64,000 bases of DNA from NCBI GenBank assembly GCA_964627665.1, contig CAZVKG010000005.1, forward strand, positions 1 to 64,000, in the 5' to 3' direction. Both the position numbers and the translations under genes were made by a program. Of the stretch, positions 17,061 through 26,248 are shown one piece after another. The DNA comes from UBA1351 sp964627665 (GTDB lineage: Bacteria; Bacillota; Clostridia; Lachnospirales; Vallitaleaceae). How positions within the stretch are numbered: position 1 is the stretch's first letter; each line of letters begins with the position of its first letter. The notes below the pieces were generated by a model that ran no database searches, was not told the origin of the DNA, and saw only the letters and a program-made list of their open reading frames with translations.

Positions 17061-19737
17061 ATTCAACGATTAATCCTAATATCACATCATAATTTTCATA
17101 ATGCATATGCCACTTATAGAAGATTTCTCTTACATCAAAAGAATCGAACTCAATTAATTCCGGACTATCAATATCGATATATTTTTGATTCAAATCAAAT
17201 ATTGATGTGGAATTCCCGGCTATAATATTACACGATTCCTTTAAGACTTCATACTTAATTTCTTCAAAAGTTTCATCCGTTAAGTACTTGTCTTCCGTAA
17301 AATATTTGGCCATCTGCCAAACAGTCTCTCTATTACACGACATAAAGAAATACCCTTCTTCCGGTCCTTTAAATGGAATTCGCACACTATATTCATAGAT
17401 GTACTCAATCGATTCAAGCCCTACTATATTGACCGGCAATGTAATTATATTATTAGACTTAAAATATATCTTGAAAGCTTCTACATACAAATCCATAAGT
17501 AGAGGAAATGAAAAATAACTGATAAGCGCTTCGCTTTCTTTCGGTAGCATAACCTTAACTTCCGTTCCAAAATCCATAAAGGAAACCACACGAATTTCTC
17601 CCCCCATCTTTTCCACTTCCACTTTTACAGAAGCCAAACCAACACCTCGACCGCTAGTCACAGAAACATCTTCCATCGTCGAAACCTCTTGATCAAATAT
17701 ATGGTCGATAAGCTCATACTCGGTCATAGACTCAACTTCATCAATCGAAATGTTTTTTGCTTTTAATAACTGATCCTTCACCTTTACTGTATCAATCCCT
17801 CTGCCATCATCTTTAATACTTATTTCAAAAAAATTCCCATAATCATGTATTTGACACTGTATTTCTCCATATCTTGGTTTTCCGATCAACATGCGTTCCT
17901 CTTCATCTTCAATTCCATGATCAATACAATTGTTAAACACATGAACTAGAGATCTTAAAACAAACTTATAATGGTTATAATCAATAAATACGTCATCTCC
18001 GGTGACCTGTATTGTTTTTATCTTTTTTCCACTCTCCATAGCTTTCTTTCTTGATTCCCGTCCATAGAACAACAAAATATCACGTACCGATTTATTGAAA
18101 ATCTTTTGAATAATATAAATAATCAAGGAAGCTTCCGTATCGTAAAAATATTTTTTCACTTCATTGTACACAGTTTCCAAATTATTAATATTGGCTTGAA
18201 GATAAACTTTGTCTTCAAAGAAAGAACTTCCTGTCACTTCTGTAATTATTTCTAGGTCTGTATATAAGTCATGAAGTACTTCCTCAATATCTTCTTGCCT
18301 TATTCGAGAATTAATGATTACTTTTGACTCAAAACGATGTAAACTTGATACGATATGTATAAAATTAAAGACCCCAAAATTACCTTTAAATGTATGGATG
18401 ATCGTTAATATCTCTTCAACGTCAATAGTGTTAATGTTAATACTGTTCATATATTCCATAAATTCACTGACTAAGGTTAGTAGTTCTTCTCTGTTCATCA
18501 TCGATGTCATCGATAACGCTAACTTGTCTCGCTCAAAAATCAGCTGAGACTCTAACAAAATAGTATCTGAAATATCATGCAACTTTACAATAATTTCATT
18601 GATTCTATTTTCATCATGATACAACATTTTTTGATACTGAACTTGATAATACCGGTCATCGACAATAATTTGTTGAGGCAAGAGTTCACTTCCTACCTCC
18701 CATAACATCTTACCCGTAAAAATATTTTCTAAAATCCGTTGAACGAGCTCCGAAGATGTATCTTCATCATAAATCAATTCTGACATCGGTAGGTTCGAAA
18801 TATCCGTCCCAAAAATCGAATAACATGCTTTTGTATAAGTATCATTAACAAGGTAATTATTCGATACAGAAAATACACCTTCTGAAACATACTCATATAT
18901 ATTTATGTTTTTCGCTTCAAGTGCTCCACGTTCTTTTTCATGGCGCAAACGAATGATAAGCATCTCATCAAAAACACGTTCAAACATCATACTCAATGCA
19001 ACAATTAACGGCACACCTTTAATCAACATATCCAATAAACTTTGAGGTATGTCAACAAAGGTAACACTTATTAATTCGATTATTTTTCCAATACCAATAA
19101 TCATAAAAATTCTTTTATATGAGTGGATATCTATGGGGTCTATTGTGACGCTTTCCTTTGAGGAGTGAATGTAGTACATACCCAAAAAAGCAACAATCAC
19201 CATCATGAGTTCTACAAACACAATAATAATCTTGTCTTCAAACCAAACTATTCTCAATATTATAAATGCCGTTATAATTCCTATCTGAAAAAAAACAATG
19301 GTAAGATAATCCAATTGCTTTGTTTTATAAAACATAGCTACAACTAATAAAGTGATTGCAAATAAATATGCACTTTCTAATAGTAAAGGATTCGGTGTGA
19401 ATAGAGGATACCATAAGAACTCATCAATTAATGATGTACTATATACTGAAAAAAACAAAAACGAAATAGCAATCGCCCCGTACGCTTTTGCTTTTTCTAT
19501 GCTCTCCGGCTTTATTATCATATGTGAAAACAGGATAAAACCAAACGCTAATACAATAGACGCAAAAAAAACAAAACTTTTTAAGTAGTATCTAACATAC
19601 ATTATATTTCGCAATGTCCCATTGATATCTGCTGTGATGTTGGGAACTTTATAGACCAAGAACATTTCAATTCCTATAAGAAATACTGCAATACTCAGTA
19701 AAATAGTTGTAACAATTTTTAATGGTAACACTTTCAT
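17059..19737 (-). CDS. Membrane CheA-like histidine kinase with HPt and CheX-like domains
   Basis: An 892-residue sensor. About seven or eight hydrophobic helices fill residues 1-265 (7TM-type sensor), then a PAS-like stretch, then an HPt-type domain with the phospho-histidine in IIHTFKGNFG. A HATPase domain of CheA type follows (HVFNNCIDHGIED, DDGRGID, GRGVGLASV), and a C-terminal segment with EVLKESCNIIAGNS resembles CheX/CheC phosphatases. No classical DHp box or CheW-like P5 domain is evident. The ATG at 19737 follows the stop of the upstream CheY gene by one base, with GGGAG before it, so the two are coupled. Known family behaviour would make this a CheA-like phosphorelay donor to the adjacent CheY; the signal is unknown. 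Confidence 0.82.
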   Translation of the reverse strand: MKVLPLKIVTTILLSIAVFLIGIEMFLVYKVPNITADINGTLRNIMYVRYYLKSFVFFASIVLAFGFILFSHMIIKPESIEKAKAYGAIAISFLFFSVYSTSLIDEFLWYPLFTPNPLLLESAYLFAITLLVVAMFYKTKQLDYLTIVFFQIGIITAFIILRIVWFEDKIIIVFVELMMVIVAFLGMYYIHSSKESVTIDPIDIHSYKRIFMIIGIGKIIELISVTFVDIPQSLLDMLIKGVPLIVALSMMFERVFDEMLIIRLRHEKERGALEAKNINIYEYVSEGVFSVSNNYLVNDTYTKACYSIFGTDISNLPMSELIYDEDTSSELVQRILENIFTGKMLWEVGSELLPQQIIVDDRYYQVQYQKMLYHDENRINEIIVKLHDISDTILLESQLIFERDKLALSMTSMMNREELLTLVSEFMEYMNSININTIDVEEILTIIHTFKGNFGVFNFIHIVSSLHRFESKVIINSRIRQEDIEEVLHDLYTDLEIITEVTGSSFFEDKVYLQANINNLETVYNEVKKYFYDTEASLIIYIIQKIFNKSVRDILLFYGRESRKKAMESGKKIKTIQVTGDDVFIDYNHYKFVLRSLVHVFNNCIDHGIEDEEERMLIGKPRYGEIQCQIHDYGNFFEISIKDDGRGIDTVKVKDQLLKAKNISIDEVESMTEYELIDHIFDQEVSTMEDVSVTSGRGVGLASVKVEVEKMGGEIRVVSFMDFGTEVKVMLPKESEALISYFSFPLLMDLYVEAFKIYFKSNNIITLPVNIVGLESIEYIYEYSVRIPFKGPEEGYFFMSCNRETVWQMAKYFTEDKYLTDETFEEIKYEVLKESCNIIAGNSTSIFDLNQKYIDIDSPELIEFDSFDVREIFYKWHMHYENYDVILGLIVE

Positions 19738-19738
19738 A

Positions 19739-20119
19739 TTACATCTCCCACATAACTTGATCAATGACTGAACGAATCTTTTCTTCAGAAAATGGCTTTA
19801 CAATATAATGTTTAGCTCCTTTTTCAATAGCTTCAACCACTAAAGCTTTTTGATTAATGGCCGAAAGCATTATAATTTTAGCTTTTGGAAACTCTTTGAT
19901 AATCTCTTCTACCGCTTTAATTCCATTCATATTCGGCATTGAAATATCCATTGTAACAATGTCCGGCAGACATTCCCTAAACTTCTCTACCGCCTCGACG
20001 CCATCGCCTGCAGTTTCAACAACTTCATAGCGCAATCCTTCAAGTACCTTAATTAATTTATTGCGCATCAACATTGAATCATCGACAACCATAATACGTA
20101 CTTTTATATTTTTCATCAT
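19739..20119 (-). CDS. Stand-alone CheY-type response regulator
   Basis: A 126-residue single receiver domain with all phosphorylation residues: paired acidic residues in MVVDDSML, the acceptor aspartate in TMDISMPNMNG, the threonine/serine position in MLSA, and the lysine in VKPFSEEK. There is no output domain. It is the first gene of a two-gene unit with the CheA-like kinase, which is its likely partner. Start is either of two consecutive ATGs; AAGGGGCG lies upstream. Confidence 0.93.
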   Translation of the reverse strand: MMKNIKVRIMVVDDSMLMRNKLIKVLEGLRYEVVETAGDGVEAVEKFRECLPDIVTMDISMPNMNGIKAVEEIIKEFPKAKIIMLSAINQKALVVEAIEKGAKHYIVKPFSEEKIRSVIDQVMWEM

Positions 20120-20153
20120 CTCATCGCCCCTTATCTTTTATTGTATTTCTTCC

Positions 20154-20182
20154 ATTATATATTACTTTTTTCTTTATTTCAA
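20154..20182 (-). promoter_or_regulatory. Promoter of the cheY-kinase unit
   Basis: TTGAAA (20177-20182), 17-base spacer, perfect TATAAT (20154-20159) on the minus strand, 35 bases before cheY; it is divergent from and adjacent to the argS promoter. Confidence 0.65.
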
Positions 20183-20191
20183 TTGATGCAA

Positions 20192-20220
20192 TTGTAATCT
20201 GACCTCATTTATATTATAAT
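20192..20220 (+). promoter_or_regulatory. argS promoter
   Basis: TTGTAA (20192-20197), 17-base spacer, TATAAT (20215-20220), 36 bases before the argS ATG, which has AAGGAG upstream. No T-box-like leader fits in this short distance. Confidence 0.65.
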
Positions 20221-20255
20221 AAACAGAATGTATTGAAGAAAAAGGAGTCGATTAA

Positions 20256-22037
20256 ATGTTAACCACAAAATTAACTGAACTATTATCTCGTGCTTTTGGC
20301 GATGCCGGATACAATCCTTCTTATGGGGAAGTTGTTGTATCAGCCCGCCCGGACCTATGTCAATTCCAATGTAATGGCGCCATGCCAGCTGCAAAAGAAT
20401 ACAAAAAAGCACCATTTATGATTAGTGACGAAGTTATTGACATATTAAAAACGTATGATGAATACGGCACAATAATTGAAGAAGCTGTCACTGTAAGACC
20501 AGGATTTATAAATATTACCTTAATCAATGACTATATTTCCCAAAACACAATATCCATCATGAATGATGAACGCTTTGGCATTTCCCTTACCGATAATCCA
20601 GATACCATTGTTATCGATTATGGTGGCCCCAACATTGCAAAGCCATTACATGTCGGTCATTTGCGTACCGCTATTATCGGAGAATCTCTTAAGCGATTGT
20701 TAAAGTACCTCGGACATAATGTTATCGGAGATATTCACCTGGGTGACTGGGGCCTTCAAATGGGTATGATTATCTCTGAAATTGAGCGCACTCAACCTAC
20801 TCTCTCCTATTTTGATCCAAACCACACCGGTGACTATCCTAGTGAAGCACCCTTTACATTAGAAAACCTTGAAGATATATATCCACGTGTTAGTGCACTC
20901 TGCAAAGAAAATGAAGATATGTATAATGCAGCTAAAGAAGCAACATACAAATTACAAAAAGGACATCCGGGATACATAGCTCTTTGGAAACATATTGTAA
21001 ATATTTCAATTACTGATATTAAGAAAAACTATGAACGCTTAAATGTTGATTTTGATTTGTGGTACGGTGAAAGCAATAGTCAAGAATATATTGATGATGC
21101 AATCGCTGTGCTTAAGGAAAAAAATGTTTTGCGCGAAAGCGATGGAGCATTGGTCGTAGATGTCACACGTCCCGAGGATAAAAAGGACATACCACCTATT
21201 ATTTTATTCAAATCCGACGGTTCTGTTATCTATGGCACCACCGATCTCGCTACAATTTATCAACGTGTCAAAGACTTTGATCCAACGCATATACTCTATG
21301 TCGTTGATTCACGTCAAGCGACGCACTTTACCCAAGTATTTCGTTGTGCCATCGATAACGGTATTGTCACTGAAGATGTATCTCTAGAGCATATCGGGTT
21401 CGGTACCATGAACGGTAAAGACGGAAAACCATTTAAAACAAGAGCCGGAGGTGTATTACGCTTATCCGATCTTATTGAAATGGTCGAAAATAATGCTAAA
21501 GAAAAAATCGTAAAAAACATTGAAGATAAGGGAATTGATACCTCTTCTGATGATATCGACAGCATTTCACACATCGTAGGATTAGCCACCCTAAAATATG
21601 CCGATTTATCCAATTATCGTATGAAAGATTATGTCTTTGACTTAGACAAGTTTTCTTCTTTTGAAGGAAAAACCGGTCCATATATTCTCTATTCAACGGT
21701 AAGAATCAAGAATATCATTCGTAAGCTAGAAGCTGCTGATTTCGAAAAAGGCGAATTACTAGCACCTAGAAGTGAAGTCGAACGCAATCTCATGTTAAAA
21801 ATTGACCAGTTAGAAAGCATTCTTACTATTGCAGCAAGAGATCGCTCGCCAAATATTATCGCTGAATATGTTTATGAGCTTGCAACAATGGTTAGTAGTT
21901 TTTATCATCAGCATCACATTATCAACGAGTCCAATATTGAACAAAAAAAATCTTGGTTCTCATTATTAAGCTTAACTCTCGATGTGCAAACCACATGTCT
22001 TGATTTGCTCGGAATTATTGTTCCTGAAAAAATGTAA
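20256..22037 (+). CDS. argS: Arginyl-tRNA synthetase
   Basis: A 593-residue class I synthetase charging tRNA-Arg. Blocks seen: the N-terminal additional domain, then VIDYGGPNIAKPLHVGHLRT with the HVGH signature, ESNSQEYIDDA, the anticodon-binding DALR region near the C-terminus, and FKTRAGG in place of a classical KMSK loop, as is usual for ArgRS. Full length, single gene with its own promoter and an exceptionally strong terminator. Confidence 0.96.
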   Translation: MLTTKLTELLSRAFGDAGYNPSYGEVVVSARPDLCQFQCNGAMPAAKEYKKAPFMISDEVIDILKTYDEYGTIIEEAVTVRPGFINITLINDYISQNTISIMNDERFGISLTDNPDTIVIDYGGPNIAKPLHVGHLRTAIIGESLKRLLKYLGHNVIGDIHLGDWGLQMGMIISEIERTQPTLSYFDPNHTGDYPSEAPFTLENLEDIYPRVSALCKENEDMYNAAKEATYKLQKGHPGYIALWKHIVNISITDIKKNYERLNVDFDLWYGESNSQEYIDDAIAVLKEKNVLRESDGALVVDVTRPEDKKDIPPIILFKSDGSVIYGTTDLATIYQRVKDFDPTHILYVVDSRQATHFTQVFRCAIDNGIVTEDVSLEHIGFGTMNGKDGKPFKTRAGGVLRLSDLIEMVENNAKEKIVKNIEDKGIDTSSDDIDSISHIVGLATLKYADLSNYRMKDYVFDLDKFSSFEGKTGPYILYSTVRIKNIIRKLEAADFEKGELLAPRSEVERNLMLKIDQLESILTIAARDRSPNIIAEYVYELATMVSSFYHQHHIINESNIEQKKSWFSLLSLTLDVQTTCLDLLGIIVPEKM

Positions 22038-22060
22038 GCTTAAGTAGGACTTCCTAATAA

Positions 22061-22110
22061 CATATGAAAAAACGTTGACCTGAGCACTCAGGTCAACGTT
22101 TTTTCATATG
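22061..22110. terminator. 50-bp perfect palindromic terminator
   Basis: Two perfectly complementary 24-base arms (22061-22084 and 22087-22110) separated by CA, with an A run inside the left arm and a T run inside the right arm. It lies between argS and the convergent cupin gene, whose stop codon begins at the next base, and should terminate in both directions. Confidence 0.85.
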
Positions 22111-22434
22111 TTAAACTTTATAGTTTTGTGGTGCGGGTGCTTTTACTACAATCAGCTCTAATGTCTCATCATTCATATTTCTAACATGCATCTTTACGTT
22201 ATAGGGAATCTCAATCAATGTTCCCTTAGCATACTCATGTGTGTCTTGGTCATCTAACGTTATTGACAACTTGCCTCGAATAACATTCATATACACATTC
22301 GAATTGGAATAATGTTCCGGAAGGCCTTCTCCATTATTAAATACCATATGAATATAATTGACATTATCATCCATAATTAATTTCTCAACCGCTTGATCGT
22401 CGGTCGTACTATAGGTATATACTGTTTCTAACAT
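22111..22434 (-). CDS. Small single-domain cupin protein
   Basis: A 107-residue cupin (double-stranded beta-helix). The pattern PEHYSNSNVYMNVIRGKLSITLDD followed by KGTLIEIPYNVKMHVRN covers the two cupin motifs, though several of the usual metal-binding histidines are replaced, so metal binding is uncertain. GAGG lies upstream of the ATG. It is 97 bases downstream of the aldo/keto reductase on the same strand and could be co-transcribed. Function unknown. Confidence 0.75.
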   Translation of the reverse strand: MLETVYTYSTTDDQAVEKLIMDDNVNYIHMVFNNGEGLPEHYSNSNVYMNVIRGKLSITLDDQDTHEYAKGTLIEIPYNVKMHVRNMNDETLELIVVKAPAPQNYKV

Positions 22435-22531
22435 CTTTAATCCTCACTTTCACGATTTGTATTTTTCACTTCATAACTTATTATACAAGATTTTCATCTA
22501 AAAACATGTTACCAAAGTAACTCTTTTATAT

Positions 22532-23512
22532 TTATTGTGCACCGATAACACGATGCGGTACATAAGCCTCTTCAAGATAGTTCATATCTTCTTGACTAAG
22601 CTGAATGGCCAAGGCTTTGATAGCATCTGTTATATGTTCTTCTTTTGTTGAGCCTATAATCGGCGACGTAACTTCGTCTTTGTGTAAGACCCATGCCAAG
22701 GCCAACTGTGCCCTTTTTACATCATACTTTTCAGCTAACTCCGCAACCCGTTCAATAATAATTCGATCTTGGTCTTCTGCATGACCATATTTCATCTTTA
22801 AAATTGCATCAGTATCATTTCTAAATGTTGTTTCTGACAAATCCCGTGTTAACTTTCCACCTGCCAAAGGACTATATGGTGTCACCGCTATTTCTTCATC
22901 TTTACATAAGGGAAGCATTTCTCGTTCTTCTTCTCTATAAATTAACTTCAAATGATTTTGCATGGAAACAAATCGAGTCAAGTTCTGTTTCTCTGCGACA
23001 TGCAGTGCCTTTTGAAATTGCCATGCATACATGGCGGAAGCTCCGATGTACCTTGTCTTTCCAGCTTTGACAATATCATGTAATGCTTCCATTGTCTCTT
23101 CGATTGGTGTGTTATAATCCCAACGATGAATAATATATAAATCAACAAAGTCTGTTCCTAATCGTTTCAAACTCTTATCCATCTCACTCATAATTGCTTT
23201 TCTTGATAAGCCTTTCCCATTAGGGCCTTTATGCATCTCTCCCCATACTTTTGTAGCAAGGACAATCTCATCACGATTGGCATATTTTTTTAAAGCTTTC
23301 CCCACATATTCTTCGCTTGTTCCCTCTGAATATACATTTGCTGTATCAAAAAAGTTAATTCCTTGATCCAAGGCTAATTTAATCATCCGATCTGTATCAT
23401 CTTCGCCTAATACCCATTTGTGAATTCCTTTTGATACATCACCAAAACTCATACATCCCAAACAAAGTTTTGAAACATCCATACCTGTGTTACCAAATTT
23501 TACATATTCCAT
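22532..23512 (-). CDS. Aldo/keto reductase
   Basis: A 326-residue NADPH-dependent oxidoreductase of the AKR superfamily (YajO/Tas-like). The catalytic tetrad is visible: Asp and Tyr in FFDTANVYSEG, Lys in LATKVWG, and His in YIIHRWD; the cofactor segment is in IIGSTKEEH. The ATG at 23512 (MEYVKFGNTGM) is preferred, with AAAGGA about eight bases upstream; an ATG three codons earlier sits too close to that site. Substrate unknown. Confidence 0.9.
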   Translation of the reverse strand: MEYVKFGNTGMDVSKLCLGCMSFGDVSKGIHKWVLGEDDTDRMIKLALDQGINFFDTANVYSEGTSEEYVGKALKKYANRDEIVLATKVWGEMHKGPNGKGLSRKAIMSEMDKSLKRLGTDFVDLYIIHRWDYNTPIEETMEALHDIVKAGKTRYIGASAMYAWQFQKALHVAEKQNLTRFVSMQNHLKLIYREEEREMLPLCKDEEIAVTPYSPLAGGKLTRDLSETTFRNDTDAILKMKYGHAEDQDRIIIERVAELAEKYDVKRAQLALAWVLHKDEVTSPIIGSTKEEHITDAIKALAIQLSQEDMNYLEEAYVPHRVIGAQ

Positions 23513-23650
23513 TGAAGTCATCCTTTCCTAATAATAATTCACCGTGATTATAATTACTCTCTTATTCAATTATACCATTTCTTAACATATTTCCCAAAAA
23601 CATTTCCAAAACAGACTACATGAAGTTAACTTTCATGTCAAAAAAAGAAA

Positions 23651-23690
23651 AAAGAGCCGTTTCATTTTCTGAAACGACTCTTTTATATAA
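23651..23690 (-). terminator. Terminator of the feo operon
   Basis: A 14-base stem with one G-U pair (AAAGAGTCGTTTCA in the minus transcript) and loop GAAAA is followed by a T run. It lies after the FeoB-associated gene and before the aldo/keto reductase. Confidence 0.8.
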
Positions 23691-23712
23691 TGAGGCTGCT
23701 AAACCTTGTTAA

Positions 23713-23859
23713 CTAATGTCCACAACTTTTACGTTCTTGTACACTACATCCACCGGAACAACCCGGACACGAATTGTTTTTCATACTCTTATACGATTTA
23801 ACTCCGGCAAGAATAACAATTCCAAAAAATATTGCACCTATAATCACTGTTGGTAACAT
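23713..23859 (-). CDS. FeoB-associated Cys-rich membrane protein
   Basis: A 48-residue protein: one transmembrane helix (about residues 3-20), then a short basic linker and the cysteine cluster SCPGCSGGCSVQ, ending KSCGH. This is the hallmark of the small FeoB-associated cysteine-rich membrane proteins (FeoB-accessory, analogous in place to FeoC). It begins 11 bases after the feoB stop codon, on the same strand, and ends before the operon terminator. The role in ferrous iron uptake is inferred from position and family. Confidence 0.85.
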   Translation of the reverse strand: MLPTVIIGAIFFGIVILAGVKSYKSMKNNSCPGCSGGCSVQERKSCGH

Positions 23860-23870
23860 AGAATCACTTC

Positions 23871-25826
23871 CTATTCTGTTAAAGGTTTTCCTTCCTTAAC
23901 ACTTTGCTTTGTTCGTTTAATCAGATACCTTGTAATTCCTATCACTATAACGGTAATAAATACTGCCGGAACAAATCCAGCTGCTAATTCACCATAAACG
24001 ATGATCGTTCCTATTTGTGTAATCATCATAGCAACCATATATCCAACACTTAATTGGAAAAGAATCGCTTTAGCTAACCACCGTTTATCTTTAAACTCTG
24101 CATTCATTGCACCAATTGCAGCAAAACATGGTGGTGTAAAAAGGTTAAATGCTAAGAATGCAAACCCTGTTACCGGAGTGAAAAACTCACTCAAGGGACC
24201 TCCCGCAACATGAAGAGCATCTTCTGAAGCTACTGCGAGTATAATCGCGAAGGTGGCAACAACATTTTCTTTGGCTATAAATCCTGTCAAAGTTGCTGCT
24301 GCCATTTGCCATCCAAAGAAGCCCAGTGGAATTAATAAGGGTGCAATCACACCACCTACGGAAGCCAACATACTATCTGATTGATTTTCAACCACTTGAA
24401 GTCTCCAACCATATGTTTGCATGAACCATACAAGTGTATTCATAACCAGAATAATTGTTGAAGCTTTTATAATAAATGCTTTTGCTTGTTTAAACATTTG
24501 ACGAAACGCATGTTTTAAACTTGGTAGTTTATATTCCGGTAATTCAATAATGAAGCTTGATGTGTTCTCCCATTTGAAAATTCGTTGCAGAAGCAAACCA
24601 CCAATGATAATCATTAGGCCGGCCAACAAATATATAACCGGCAATACCCATGCTGCTCCAGGAAAGAAAACAACTGAAAACAAAGCTATAATCGGTAACT
24701 TTGCACCACAAGGGACGAACGGTGTAAGTATCGTTGTCATTCGTCGTTCATTTTCATCTTCAATCGTACGCGTCGCCATAACTCCTGGAATCGCACAACC
24801 CGAACCAACAATCATCGGAATAATTGACTTGCCGGATAAGCCGATTTTTTTGAAATATCGATCCATAACCACTGCAACTCTCGCCATGTATCCACTATCT
24901 TCTAAGAGTGCTAAACAGAAAAACAAAATCATAATTAATGGTAAAAATCCAATAACTGCTCCAACACCACCAATAGCTCCATCAACAATTAGCGCTTGTA
25001 ATAATGGATTGACACCAAGGCTTTCAAAAAATCCATTCAAGTTATTGGGAAGAATTTCTCCAAAGACTGTTTCGTTAAACCATTCTGATAAATATCCACC
25101 TAAACCATTAATCGAAAACGAATATACTGCCCACATAATAAGTCCAAATATTGGTAATCCAAGTAAAGGGTTGGCTACAACTCGATCAATTTTATCGCTT
25201 AAAGTCACTTCATTTGAAGCACGTTTCTTCACTAATACATCATTTATAATCGTTTTTATGTACTTTTGACGTGCCTTGTTTTCTTCTTCTAAGCCTTTAC
25301 CTTCAAAATCTGGCGCAATTTGTGTATTCTTTTCTGCTGTGATATTGACAGCTTCTATTAATTCTTTTAAGCCTTCTGCTTCACTCGCAACCGTCTCGAC
25401 AACCGGACACTTAAGTTTACTTTTCAATAATTCAATATTAATTGTATTTCCCCGTCGTTTAACAATATCTTGTTTATTCAGTGCAATAACAACAGGAATT
25501 CCTAACTCTAAAAGTTGGGTTGTAAAATATAGACTCCGTTCTAAACTGCTTGCATCAATAATGTTAATCAATACATCCGGAGATTCTCCAAGTACAAAAT
25601 CTCGTGTAATAGCTTCTTCATTGGTGTAAGGCGCTATTGAATAAGCTCCCGGCAAATCGATGACCCGTCCATTCTTAATCATTTTATTATATTTGGATCT
25701 TAGATTCGCTTCCTTCTTTTCAACCGTTACCCCTGGCCAATTTCCGACATACTCGGTTTTTCCCGTAATGGCATTGAATAAAGTGGTTTTCCCCGAGTTC
25801 GGGTTCCCCGCCAATGCTATTTTCAT
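23871..25826 (-). CDS. feoB: Ferrous iron transport protein B
   Basis: A 651-residue GTPase-permease for Fe(II). The N-terminal G domain has GNPNSGKTT (G1), the switch threonine in GNWPGVTVE, DLPG (G3) and NKQD (G4). The rest has two Gate regions with GSGCAIPG and PFVPCGAKLP, whose cysteines are typical, and about nine to ten membrane helices. GAGGAA ribosome site just before the ATG. A Fur-like box lies 28 bases upstream. It is flanked by feoA and the small Cys-rich partner. Confidence 0.97.
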   Translation of the reverse strand: MKIALAGNPNSGKTTLFNAITGKTEYVGNWPGVTVEKKEANLRSKYNKMIKNGRVIDLPGAYSIAPYTNEEAITRDFVLGESPDVLINIIDASSLERSLYFTTQLLELGIPVVIALNKQDIVKRRGNTINIELLKSKLKCPVVETVASEAEGLKELIEAVNITAEKNTQIAPDFEGKGLEEENKARQKYIKTIINDVLVKKRASNEVTLSDKIDRVVANPLLGLPIFGLIMWAVYSFSINGLGGYLSEWFNETVFGEILPNNLNGFFESLGVNPLLQALIVDGAIGGVGAVIGFLPLIMILFFCLALLEDSGYMARVAVVMDRYFKKIGLSGKSIIPMIVGSGCAIPGVMATRTIEDENERRMTTILTPFVPCGAKLPIIALFSVVFFPGAAWVLPVIYLLAGLMIIIGGLLLQRIFKWENTSSFIIELPEYKLPSLKHAFRQMFKQAKAFIIKASTIILVMNTLVWFMQTYGWRLQVVENQSDSMLASVGGVIAPLLIPLGFFGWQMAAATLTGFIAKENVVATFAIILAVASEDALHVAGGPLSEFFTPVTGFAFLAFNLFTPPCFAAIGAMNAEFKDKRWLAKAILFQLSVGYMVAMMITQIGTIIVYGELAAGFVPAVFITVIVIGITRYLIKRTKQSVKEGKPLTE

Positions 25827-25854
25827 AATGTTCCTCCTTAGTTCTAATTATTAT

Positions 25855-25869
25855 TGATAATCATTCTCA
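25855..25869. promoter_or_regulatory. Fur-like box upstream of feoB
   Basis: TGATAATCATTCTCA matches the 7-1-7 Fur consensus TGATAAT-N-ATTATCA with one mismatch. It lies in the feoA-feoB gap, implying iron control of feoB separately from feoA. Confidence 0.6.
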
Positions 25870-25881
25870 TGTGAAGTGTAT

Positions 25882-25900
25882 AAAAAAGGCGGTTGCCCGC
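25882..25900 (-). terminator. Weak terminator after feoA
   Basis: In the minus transcript GCGG-GCAA-CCGC is followed by C and six T. The stem is only four pairs with a GNRA-type loop, so it may act as a partial terminator that tunes feoB relative to feoA. Confidence 0.35.
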
Positions 25901-25924
25901 ATGTGTATCTTTACATCAACCCAA

Positions 25925-26137
25925 TTAAATGAGCTGTATCGCTTTAGCCATTTTTTTATCAATAGCATAACGACTATCTTTAACATTTATAATATAATTT
26001 CCTGCTAGAACTGAAATCAAGGTAATTTCTTCACCTTCACTGCATCCTAGAGAAAATAAAAACTGCCGTATTTTATCATTCCCTGAAATTGTTCCGATAA
26101 GTCCAGTGTGTCCTACTCTTGCTTTTGATAATGGCAT
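25925..26137 (-). CDS. feoA: FeoA-type SH3-domain protein
   Basis: A 70-residue cytoplasmic protein of the FeoA/DtxR C-terminal SH3 fold, needed for FeoB function. The pattern of small beta strands ending with GNYIINVKDSRYAIDKKMAKAIQL is typical. The ATG at 26137 (MPLSKAR) is preferred, with AAAGG nine bases upstream; two earlier in-frame ATG/TTG codons lie too close to that site. It is first in the feo operon behind a consensus promoter with a Fur-like box. Confidence 0.9.
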   Translation of the reverse strand: MPLSKARVGHTGLIGTISGNDKIRQFLFSLGCSEGEEITLISVLAGNYIINVKDSRYAIDKKMAKAIQLI

Positions 26138-26152
26138 AATCATCAACCTTTC

Positions 26153-26167
26153 TGATAAGGATTATCA
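26153..26167. promoter_or_regulatory. Fur-like box at the feoA start site
   Basis: TGATAAGGATTATCA is a near-perfect 7-1-7 palindrome (one mismatch to the Fur consensus). It lies just downstream of the -10, across the expected transcript start. Confidence 0.7.
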
Positions 26168-26178
26168 TTTTCATGATT

Positions 26179-26207
26179 ATTATATCGTCATATTGAATTT
26201 TTGTCAA
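26179..26207 (-). promoter_or_regulatory. feoA promoter
   Basis: Perfect TTGACA (26202-26207), 17-base spacer and perfect TATAAT (26179-26184) on the minus strand. Such a full-consensus promoter needs tight repression, in keeping with the overlapping Fur-like box. Confidence 0.85.
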
Positions 26208-26248
26208 GGATTTATCGAAACATTGTTTTTATTTATGAACCATTGTTT

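Noticed and set aside
24550..25269. Long plus-strand open frame of 239 codons opposite feoB
   Set aside because: It is fully antisense to a clear feoB gene, rich in unlikely residue runs and without a ribosome site; a shadow of coding bias.
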